In this document: piece after piece, positions 33,673-40,872 of the stretch
Position numbering within the stretch: the stretch's first letter is position 1
How the letters are laid out: each line of letters begins with the position of its first letter
DNA from: Christensenella sp. UBA2853
Lineage (GTDB): Bacteria > Bacillota > Clostridia > Christensenellales > Aristaeellaceae
Reading direction: 5' to 3'
DNA: 40,872 nt
NCBI GenBank assembly: GCA_002350845.1
Contig: DEFL01000022.1
Span: 1 to 40,872 of the forward strand
Made by a program: the position numbers and the translations under genes
The notes under the pieces: generated by a model
Databases searched by the model: none
Seen by the model: the letters and a program-made list of their open reading frames with translations, nothing else
Told to the model about the DNA's origin: nothing

Positions 33673-36600
33673 TCATTCATCCGCCTCGACGAAGGGTAAA
33701 CCATTGGTCTGAGCGTACGTCTGGGCATAACTGCCAGATACGCCATAGATGGTGATCCCATCATCAAAGGCATCCGCTGCGATGCTGGTCACGCCCTGCG
33801 GGATATACACCGCATCTGCGCCGACGCCGACAAAGGCTTCCGGCCCGATGGTCGTCAGATCCGCCGGCAGACGGAGCATCTGCACAGGTTCCGGATTCGT
33901 GGTCACGGTAAACGAAACCCGCTCAGAATAGCCGTCGTTCAGGTATCCTGCTGCGTGGCTGACGATATAGACAGTCCAGGTGCCCTCACTCAGGCTTTCT
34001 GCAGGAATATCGGCAAAGAGGCCCGTGGTGATCAGGCTTCCCTGGCTGCCCTGTCCAACCCAGTACACCTCATAGCTCTGCGCATGGGCAGCGGCATTCC
34101 AGGTGATATGTGCCGCCTGTCCGGGGGCAATCTGAGATGCGATCTGCGGCACAGGATTGTGCAGGAGTTCCGCCTCCCGGTCCGCCATGGTAAAGGTGAC
34201 AGGATTGCTCCAGTCCGTCCATACGCCGCCCACCTGTGCGGAAACGCGGAGTGTCCATGTACCAACTCCAAAACCAAAGGTGACCACTGAGGAGCTGCCG
34301 CCTGCGGGTGCGGACCATTCCCCTGCTTCCTGCCATACATCGCCATAGGCATAGGATGTATTGCGCACAAGGGACTGGAATATGGCCTTCTCTGCCTGCA
34401 CGCTGCCCAGAGAAATCTCTCCCGGTTCCCCGTAACTCACTTCACTGTCAACAGCCTGCACGGTGAGCGGCTGCAAAGTGCCCTCGGCAATGGGTGCACA
34501 GCTGAGCACAAAGGTCTCGACCAGAAGATCCGGACTTCCTGTCACACCCGCTCCGATATCAAACCCGAATGTTCCGCCATCACTGAAGCAGCTGGCCGGG
34601 ATCCGAACCGTACCGGGCTCATCATACGTGCCGTAAAAACCTGTCCATCCATGTTCCATGGAAATATAGTACTCTGTAATGCCTTCCACAGGCAGGAAGG
34701 TGATTTCCAGATCCTGTCCGGGAACAATCTCGGTCGGGATCACCGCAAACTCTGCATCTTGCATTGTCGGACGCGGGGTCAGGGAGTGGATCTCTCCACT
34801 TCCAACCCATTCACTCCAGACGCCGCCGATTCTTGCGCGGAACCGATAGATTCTGCTGATCCCATTGAAAAAATCAATCTCAATGGGAACAACGGCCGTC
34901 CCATTCTGCGCAGGATGATACTCCTTGATTCCCCAGTACTCCATTTCCACCTGGGTTGCCCCCGAAGCCTGCACGGTCGCATAGATCGTATCTCCGTAAG
35001 AAGCGGAAGTTGCACTGAAGGTCACCTGCGGCGCAGCAGGGCGTGTGCCCGTGACTGTGACCGTGGCATCAAGTTCTCCCATTTGAACCAGTGGACCCTC
35101 GTAGGATACCCAGATGTTCGTCTCGCCTGCAGCAAACGCATCTTCCGGCAGTGTCACTGTCAGCGTTTCCGGAGGTTCACTGAATGAGACATTGTAATCA
35201 ATATCCGTACCGATTTCTATATTACTGATGCGGGGATCAATATTCCCGAAGGTGATATTCAGGGATTCACCCAGCTGCATCTCGGTTTTCTCCAGTGTCA
35301 TCGTCGGGGGATCAACCTCAGGCACGCTATTGACATGGATGGCAACCGGTTCGCTCCAGGCAGACCACAGATCATCTGTCATCACTCTGGCCTGAAGGGT
35401 ATAGTCTCCCGCATCATACGCTGCGATCTGATCTGTCAGAACGGCCGTGGTCCGGGATGGATTCAGGTCAAGCACTCCAGTGGTGACCCCTGTTTCTCCT
35501 TCCTGAAGCATCTTTACCTCAACCATCTGCATCATCTGAGGATACGTCACCCGGACCGGGACATGGCATCCGGCCACCAGGTTCTGCAGCTGTTCCGCTG
35601 TCAGGGGCACCCCCTGCGGAGTGGAGACCTGAACCTGTGTCGGCGCAGCAGGGATCTGAGACGGCGCACTCACCGTCAGATCATTGATATCCAAAGAGGA
35701 TGACTGATATCCCGGGCCGTAGCAATCAATTTGAATACTGTAGTCTGATCCGGGCTGTGCAGCCTCTTCCCACTGACTGACGGTCAGCGTGACATTTTCC
35801 GTTGTTCCAAGCTGGGGATAAGCCCAAGCCGACCCAATCCATCTGGATTCCGGACCGTCATCACCTTCAAAGTCACGAGACAGAATCAGGTGGTATTGCG
35901 TTGCATGTTCCACCGGACGCACGGTCACGGAGAAGCGCCGGTTGATCTGAAGCTCCGGAAGCGGCTGAGCCAGTTCAATAGCCCCCAGCGTCGGTGCCTC
36001 CACAACCTCGAACTCCAGAACTGCGGCCTCGGAATAGACACCGCTTTGAGCGGCACAGATTTCTGCCTTCCATAAGCCTGTGGACAGGCGGCTCCAGTAT
36101 GTGATGGCATTCGTAGACTCAGAATTCATATTGCCATAGGATTCCCACGCAGCATTGTCTGTGTTCCAGGCATAGATACTGAGGTGGATGTCCTCATACA
36201 CCTGCCCCAGATTGAAACTATATCGGTTGTCCATCGAGTTTGGCGCAGAGGGCGTCATTTCAACCGTAGGGGCTGCGGGGCGGTTCGGATTGGAGACCAC
36301 TTCAAAGTCATAATCCTTCGTTGTGGGCCAATAGGTATCCACATCGGACCAGAAACGCAGCCTATAGTTGCCCTCCTCCAGATCATATCCCGGAGCACGG
36401 AAGGTGCCCGCACCGGTCTGAGACTCATAATGGAGCATCTGTTCATGTTCCCCATCCATTCGGAACAGACAGATCTGCATCTCCTGACCTTCCACGATTC
36501 CCGTCCAGTCAACGGACAGGTCTGCCCCGGCAGGCCAGGTTTCAGGAACTGTATACTCCATGGGGATCTCTCCATTCACAGGATACGGTCTCCCCTGCGT

Positions 36601-38106
36601 CTGCACAGTGACTTCAGCCGGCTCGGAAAAAACGCCGTTGACCTGATAACTGAACGTGAGCTCATACCGCTCCGCATAGTCGCTCTTATAGAGCGTATAG
36701 GAAAAACTTCCGTCCTCCTCGGCGTTGAGCATTTCTTCAAAGTCATACCTGCCCAACTCACAATGTTTGTAACTCACAAACCAGAAGGGAGATGCACCCT
36801 CTGGAAGATCCGAACCCGGCTGGAGGTGGATGGTCACCTCACTGTCTGTTTCCTCCATGCTGTACGTCGGTGCTGATGGAGACGAGTCCTGCGTCACATA
36901 TGTCCAGAAGTCAGTATTCCCGGTAGACAGGTTCCCGTTCTGTCCGGTGATCGTGATCCGGTACCAGCCGGAAGACGCAGCCAGCATTTCAAAGGTCCAC
37001 TCACCGTTCGAATCGACCTGGACGACCTCTGTTCCATCTCTGTCATCCGACGAATCACCCCATATGGCATTCCAATCAACCCTGATGGTTTCCGCGCTCC
37101 CGGCCGTTCCGGTCAGGCTAATCGTTTCCCATTCATTCACGCTGAAGGTTCCTTGAGTGACCACTGGCTTGACCGGCCTTTCCCCAGTGATGGTCACAGG
37201 GAATGTCTTGACATCCTCTGTCCCGTCATGACGCCAGGTTACCCTATACGTATAGGTACCGGCTGTCAGCCCCTGATCAATTATGTATTCGGCCGTCATG
37301 TCAAACGTATAGCGGCTATCCATTTCAGAGAGCGAAGAAGACCAGGAACAATAGATGTTGCTCCCATCCTGTGAGATGAGGCATGTATCTATTACACCGC
37401 CATATCCTGGCAGGAGGACGTTAACAATCCAGTCTTCGCCAATCTGAAAGCTGTCAGGGGTATCATACACTGTAATCTCCGTGGGCAGGACGGTTACATT
37501 TTCCGTCAGGACCTGGGACCACACATTGCCCGTCCTGGCTGTGAAAAGAAAAGTGTAGTCTCCGGGTTCATCGATCGTCACTGACACGTCATTCAGTTCG
37601 GTCCAGGTATACTCCTCGCAGAAGGTCGCTCCCCTCTTGATGACCATATACACTTCATCATACGCCTGGTCAAAGTCGAGAGAGATCGGCTGCCCCACGC
37701 GGGCTGTCCCGATGGTCACAGACGGAGCTGCCGGCTGATTCGGGTTTTCAACCACCGTCAGCGTGTAACTCCCGGTTCTCCCCGGTATACTGTCATCCGA
37801 CATATACGTTCCTGCGCTGCCATGGTAGGTGCCCGGCGCAGCAATCAGATGACCCGGAACAGGGATATCGCATTCACTGCTGAATCCACCAAGGCCGAAC
37901 TCGTTCCCGTTAGACACGAAATACACTTCAAGCAGCTGTCCGCTGACCTCCGGCGCCCAGTGAATCGCAGCGTCCAGACCGGCCGGCACAGTCGCCGGAA
38001 TACCCAGTTCCAGCGGCAGCCTGTCGATTCCCGTCCCGGACGCTGCAGCCACTGAAACAGCCAAAAGGATCAGACATACAAGAATCCATCCCGATATTTT
38101 TTTCAT
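33673..38106 (-). CDS. Giant secreted protein with Ig/fibronectin-like repeats and a BspA-like C-terminal cap
   Basis: A 1477-residue exported protein. The signal peptide is MKKISGW plus a hydrophobic core ending VAAAS near residue 22. The body is about ten or more beta-sandwich repeats of roughly 100-120 residues with recurring starts such as NQPAAPSVTIG, NRPAAPTVEM and TRPAAPQVTFS, and WS..V.V strands near their ends (VWSQVLTENVTV, LWSAWSEPVAI, VWTDWSNPVTF). The last 75 residues switch to BspA-type repeats (LRLPADLTTIGPEAF) and end GSYAQTYAQTNGLPFVEADE. Codon-level start: GGAGG five bases before ATG 38106. No cell-wall anchor seen. Adhesive or carbohydrate-contacting function is inference only. 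Confidence 0.88.
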   Translation of the reverse strand: MKKISGWILVCLILLAVSVAAASGTGIDRLPLELGIPATVPAGLDAAIHWAPEVSGQLLEVYFVSNGNEFGLGGFSSECDIPVPGHLIAAPGTYHGSAGTYMSDDSIPGRTGSYTLTVVENPNQPAAPSVTIGTARVGQPISLDFDQAYDEVYMVIKRGATFCEEYTWTELNDVSVTIDEPGDYTFLFTARTGNVWSQVLTENVTVLPTEITVYDTPDSFQIGEDWIVNVLLPGYGGVIDTCLISQDGSNIYCSWSSSLSEMDSRYTFDMTAEYIIDQGLTAGTYTYRVTWRHDGTEDVKTFPVTITGERPVKPVVTQGTFSVNEWETISLTGTAGSAETIRVDWNAIWGDSSDDRDGTEVVQVDSNGEWTFEMLAASSGWYRITITGQNGNLSTGNTDFWTYVTQDSSPSAPTYSMEETDSEVTIHLQPGSDLPEGASPFWFVSYKHCELGRYDFEEMLNAEEDGSFSYTLYKSDYAERYELTFSYQVNGVFSEPAEVTVQTQGRPYPVNGEIPMEYTVPETWPAGADLSVDWTGIVEGQEMQICLFRMDGEHEQMLHYESQTGAGTFRAPGYDLEEGNYRLRFWSDVDTYWPTTKDYDFEVVSNPNRPAAPTVEMTPSAPNSMDNRYSFNLGQVYEDIHLSIYAWNTDNAAWESYGNMNSESTNAITYWSRLSTGLWKAEICAAQSGVYSEAAVLEFEVVEAPTLGAIELAQPLPELQINRRFSVTVRPVEHATQYHLILSRDFEGDDGPESRWIGSAWAYPQLGTTENVTLTVSQWEEAAQPGSDYSIQIDCYGPGYQSSSLDINDLTVSAPSQIPAAPTQVQVSTPQGVPLTAEQLQNLVAGCHVPVRVTYPQMMQMVEVKMLQEGETGVTTGVLDLNPSRTTAVLTDQIAAYDAGDYTLQARVMTDDLWSAWSEPVAIHVNSVPEVDPPTMTLEKTEMQLGESLNITFGNIDPRISNIEIGTDIDYNVSFSEPPETLTVTLPEDAFAAGETNIWVSYEGPLVQMGELDATVTVTGTRPAAPQVTFSATSASYGDTIYATVQASGATQVEMEYWGIKEYHPAQNGTAVVPIEIDFFNGISRIYRFRARIGGVWSEWVGSGEIHSLTPRPTMQDAEFAVIPTEIVPGQDLEITFLPVEGITEYYISMEHGWTGFYGTYDEPGTVRIPASCFSDGGTFGFDIGAGVTGSPDLLVETFVLSCAPIAEGTLQPLTVQAVDSEVSYGEPGEISLGSVQAEKAIFQSLVRNTSYAYGDVWQEAGEWSAPAGGSSSVVTFGFGVGTWTLRVSAQVGGVWTDWSNPVTFTMADREAELLHNPVPQIASQIAPGQAAHITWNAAAHAQSYEVYWVGQGSQGSLITTGLFADIPAESLSEGTWTVYIVSHAAGYLNDGYSERVSFTVTTNPEPVQMLRLPADLTTIGPEAFVGVGADAVYIPQGVTSIAADAFDDGITIYGVSGSYAQTYAQTNGLPFVEADE

Positions 38107-38135
38107 AACAGCCTCCACCGTGGATTGATAGAGAC

Positions 38136-38164
38136 ATTTTATCACAATGCGGATGGATTGACCA
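38136..38164 (-). promoter_or_regulatory. Predicted promoter of the large repeat-protein gene
   Basis: On the minus strand TGGTCA (38164-38159), 17-bp spacer, TAAAAT (38141-38136). Transcription would start near 38129, leaving a short leader of about 23 bases. Confidence 0.5.
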
Positions 38165-38202
38165 GTATCCGGGCTTTTCTGCAGGTTTCCTGCAAAAACA
38201 CT

Positions 38203-38229
38203 AAAAATCACGCCCTGAAAAGGGCGTGA
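38203..38229 (-). terminator. Intrinsic terminator of the second GH2 gene
   Basis: On the minus strand TCACGCCCT, loop TTTC, AGGGCGTGA (38229-38208) then TTTTT (38207-38203). A tetraloop hairpin with a classic T run. Confidence 0.88.
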
Positions 38230-38231
38230 CG

Positions 38232-38270
38232 GGCAGGACACAGCATCCAATCTGCCTGCTGTGTCCTGCC
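38232..38270 (-). repeat. Second hairpin directly upstream of the terminator
   Basis: GGCAGGACACAGCA (38232-38245) pairs perfectly over 14 bp with TGCTGTGTCCTGCC (38257-38270), loop of 11. It lies between the GH2 stop and the terminator and probably forms a stable 3' end structure. Confidence 0.7.
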
Positions 38271-38297
38271 ATATTCTTTTCGTTCCGCCGTGTGCCG

Positions 38298-40679
38298 TCA
38301 CTCGATACACGCAATCTCCGCCCGGCATTCGCCATACGGACTCTCCGCTTTGATCTGAACCGGTCCATGGACCTCCACGATCGCCAGTGCTTCCCCGTAA
38401 TAGGTGTCGCACTTCGTATCCAGATAGCTCAGTTCATAATACGGACAGGCCGAGCCCAGTGCGCGGAGGGTTCCGCCGGTGACGGAAACCTGGATGATGC
38501 CTCGCTCCGTCGGCTTCACCACGCCCTGGCGGTCCGTATACTGCAGCCGGACAAAGGCCAGATGTCCTTTCCTGACCGTGCATTCTTCGGGAATCGCCAG
38601 CAGCTCGGTTTCACTGCCTGCGGTGGTCAGGCTGTTTCTCCCGATGACCTTTCCCTCCGCATCATAGCTGACCGCCTCGATCGTGCCGTTCTCATACGGC
38701 ACATGGAAGGTGAACACACAGTTTTTCCCCATGGTACGGACGCCCCTTGACTGTCCGTTGACCAGCACTTCCACCTTCGCCGCACGGGCATACACTTCCA
38801 CATGCGCCTCCCGGCCTTCGCATCCGCGCCAGCTCCAGGACGGCATGGCATTGGTCATTTTCCAGGCCGAGGGCGAATGCTTTCCCGTATGGCACAGCGG
38901 ACGCACCGCGATCAGAGGACCCTGTTCCAGTTCAAAGGCGACCTTCGTATACAGCGCTTCGCCCAGCGGCTTTCCGGTCAGGTCAATGCGTCCTGCACCG
39001 GCCGCGATCCAGCCCAGCCCGTTGTCAAAGTGCGGGGCGTAATCGGCATACTCCCAGCTGCCGATGCCAACCTCGCCCAGGTAGTCGATGCCGGACCACA
39101 CGAAGTCCCCGATGAGCCGCGGTTCTTTTTTGGCCAGCTCCCAGAATTTGTAGGCGTCCGAGCAGAAGGTTTCACTGCCCAGGATCAGGCGGTGGGGATA
39201 CTTCTTCAGATCCCTGCGGTACCGCTTTTCGCCATAGTTGTATCCGGCGATATCCATATTGGCAAACGCTTCCCGGGTGTGGACATCGCTGCCGTGGAGC
39301 GTTGCGCCGAGCTTCATGAAGTCCGCCCCCATGATGCCGGCCAGGTCGTTGAAGAACTTGCTGCCCGTGGCGCGCTCTTTTGTCTTTTTCCCCTCGGCTT
39401 TGGCCTTTTCATTCCGCGCGGCTTCCCTGGCCGCCTTCTCATCGGAATACTGGCCGAACCCGATGGCGTTGAGAAAATTGAAGAAAATGTTGATGCCGCA
39501 GGTGACCGGGCGGGTGGAATCCAGAGAATGCAGGAAGTCCGTCATGTCTCTGGTGAGCTGGATACCGCGCGCCTGCGCCGTTTCCGCGACCTCATTCCCA
39601 GTGGAATAGAGGATGACGCAGGGATGGTTGTAGTCCTTGTCCACCAGATCCGTCAGATCCTGTCTCCACCAGCCATCAAAGTATTCCACATAATCGTGCA
39701 GCGTCTTATGGATATACCACTGGTCGATGTATTCGTCCATCACCAGCATGCCCAGACGGTCGCAGATCTCCAGCGCGGTCCTCGAGCAGGGATTGTGCGC
39801 AGATCGCAGGGCATTGTAGCCGTTTTCCTTCAGGATGCGGATCCGGCGTTCGAGGGCATCCGGATCGCACGCAGCGCCGAGCAGCCCGTTGTCATGGTGC
39901 ACACAGGCTCCGCGAAGGATCACGCGTTTTCCGTTGAGGAGAAGGCCGTCCTTTCCCCAGTCAAGAGTCCGCACACCGAACGTTTCCACCGCTTCATCCT
40001 CGCCAAACCGCACGCGGCAGGCATACAGCCGCGGATGCTCGGGGCTCCACGCCGCGGCCCCGGGGAGAGTCATTGTGAAAGAGCGCTGCGTCCCTGCAGA
40101 AGACGCCACCACACGTTCCCCGTCCAAAACTTCAACGGTCACACTGCCCTCGCCCGCGGTCTTCACGCTGACTTCCATCTGCGCCGGGTTCAGGGAGAGC
40201 GTCCGGATTTTCACGCCATGAGGTTCAATATACTGCGCTTTTGCACTTTCTCCCAGGCGGACCGGACGGTAGATGCCGGCGCCGGAATACCATCTGGAGT
40301 TGGGCTGATCCGCATTGCGGGCAATGACTTCCACGGTATTGTCCCCTTCGGTCAGGAAATCATCGCAGTCCACCGTAAAGGTGGTATATCCATACGGGCG
40401 GAAAGCCGCCTTTTTTCCATTGAGCCAGACCTCCGCACAGCGGTACACGCCGTCAAACGCGAGCACATGGTGCATGTCCGCCTGCTCCCTTGAGAGCGAA
40501 AAGTGCTTTTTGTAGAGGTAATCGTGGCCTTCAAACCAGCCCACGTTCAATCCGCCAAGGGCCTGTGCCGTGCGTTTTTCGCGCAGCATGGCATCATCCG
40601 GGATCCGGACCGGGATGCCGTCTCCTTCATCCTCCAGATGCCTGCACGTCCAGTGTTCGTTGAAATCCATCCACTTCAT
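38298..40679 (-). CDS. Glycoside hydrolase family 2 protein
   Basis: A 793-residue GH2 enzyme without signal peptide. N-terminal sugar-binding domain (about 5-145, with SRWYSGAGIYRPVRL), Ig-like domain (about 150-240), TIM barrel from about 245 (LRGACVHHDNG, NALRSAHNP), acid/base Glu363 in YSTGNEV and nucleophile Glu503 in ILGSETF, then C-terminal beta domains. An unusual Lys/Glu/Ala-rich charged stretch (about 412-440) interrupts the barrel between the two catalytic glutamates. The start at 40679 has GGGAG nine bases upstream; the longer frame to 40844 lacks support. Specificity within GH2 is open; it is clearly distinct from the GH2 at 9740-12145. Confidence 0.92.
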   Translation of the reverse strand: MKWMDFNEHWTCRHLEDEGDGIPVRIPDDAMLREKRTAQALGGLNVGWFEGHDYLYKKHFSLSREQADMHHVLAFDGVYRCAEVWLNGKKAAFRPYGYTTFTVDCDDFLTEGDNTVEVIARNADQPNSRWYSGAGIYRPVRLGESAKAQYIEPHGVKIRTLSLNPAQMEVSVKTAGEGSVTVEVLDGERVVASSAGTQRSFTMTLPGAAAWSPEHPRLYACRVRFGEDEAVETFGVRTLDWGKDGLLLNGKRVILRGACVHHDNGLLGAACDPDALERRIRILKENGYNALRSAHNPCSRTALEICDRLGMLVMDEYIDQWYIHKTLHDYVEYFDGWWRQDLTDLVDKDYNHPCVILYSTGNEVAETAQARGIQLTRDMTDFLHSLDSTRPVTCGINIFFNFLNAIGFGQYSDEKAAREAARNEKAKAEGKKTKERATGSKFFNDLAGIMGADFMKLGATLHGSDVHTREAFANMDIAGYNYGEKRYRRDLKKYPHRLILGSETFCSDAYKFWELAKKEPRLIGDFVWSGIDYLGEVGIGSWEYADYAPHFDNGLGWIAAGAGRIDLTGKPLGEALYTKVAFELEQGPLIAVRPLCHTGKHSPSAWKMTNAMPSWSWRGCEGREAHVEVYARAAKVEVLVNGQSRGVRTMGKNCVFTFHVPYENGTIEAVSYDAEGKVIGRNSLTTAGSETELLAIPEECTVRKGHLAFVRLQYTDRQGVVKPTERGIIQVSVTGGTLRALGSACPYYELSYLDTKCDTYYGEALAIVEVHGPVQIKAESPYGECRAEIACIE

Positions 40680-40872
40680 ACGTTTCCACTCCCATTGGCA
40701 GACCGGGTTCATTTTGCGAATCAGCCCTGCCTTCTTTTTCGGTTCCCGGTTAAGGATACCACACAATCCGGATCTGATACAGACAAAACTTTGGATGCAG
40801 CGCTTCCGTCCCGCTAGGATGTTCAGAACACGTACGGTAGGCATAGGAAAAGGGGGATGTAAAAAAACATCT
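40680..40872. other. Upstream region of the GH2 gene at the window edge
   Basis: No gene is seen. The minus strand must carry the GH2 promoter; GTATCC-like sequence near 40760 is not convincing. The last 20 bases contain GATGT and ACATC flanking seven A, possibly part of a terminator of a gene beyond the window. Confidence 0.35.

Overview
The window reads as chromosomal DNA of a Gram-positive, probably gut or rumen, anaerobe of the class Clostridia. The best guess is Christensenellales, but no rRNA or marker gene is present, so this is inference. It rests on strong GGAGG-type ribosome sites, a carbohydrate ABC locus controlled by a YesM/YesN-type two-component pair, solute-binding and cell-surface proteins with Ala-X-Ala signal peptides, very large BspA-type leucine-rich-repeat proteins, and a moderately high G+C core that contrasts with an A+T-richer left end.

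Layout. Positions 1-2.5 kb hold the decayed right part of an IS21-family element: a broken istA, an apparently intact istB, and a small third gene overlapping istB. Next comes an orphan CRISPR array of six 29-bp repeats (2.52-2.90 kb) with no cas gene in the window. An AAC(6')-like GNAT acetyltransferase (minus) and a secreted DUF3472-like protein (plus) follow, then Lon protease (minus). The core is 8.3-20.2 kb. A minus-strand operon encodes two permeases, a solute-binding protein, a GH2 glycosidase and a CE1-like esterase. Opposite and divergent is an AraC-type response regulator with a YesM-type sensor kinase (plus), and beyond it a type B carboxylesterase (minus). The transport operon and the carboxylesterase share a 28-bp upstream element placed at exactly the same distance from their candidate -10 boxes, which suggests one regulon, probably run by the adjacent AraC-type regulator.

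The right half carries a 1735-residue BspA-type surface protein built of five modules, a phosphohexomutase, a SEC-C protein, a small secreted four-cysteine protein behind a palindromic promoter, an AP2-type TIM-barrel isomerase, an FAD oxidoreductase, an aldo/keto reductase, a 1477-residue secreted protein with Ig/fibronectin-like repeats ending in the same BspA-like C-terminal cap, and a second GH2 glycosidase at the right edge.

The likely physiology is uptake of oligosaccharides, intracellular trimming by glycosidases and esterases, entry into central metabolism via phosphohexomutase, and large secreted proteins for contact with substrate or host. Substrate identities cannot be read from the sequence. 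Intrinsic terminators are unusually clear throughout and define most transcription units.
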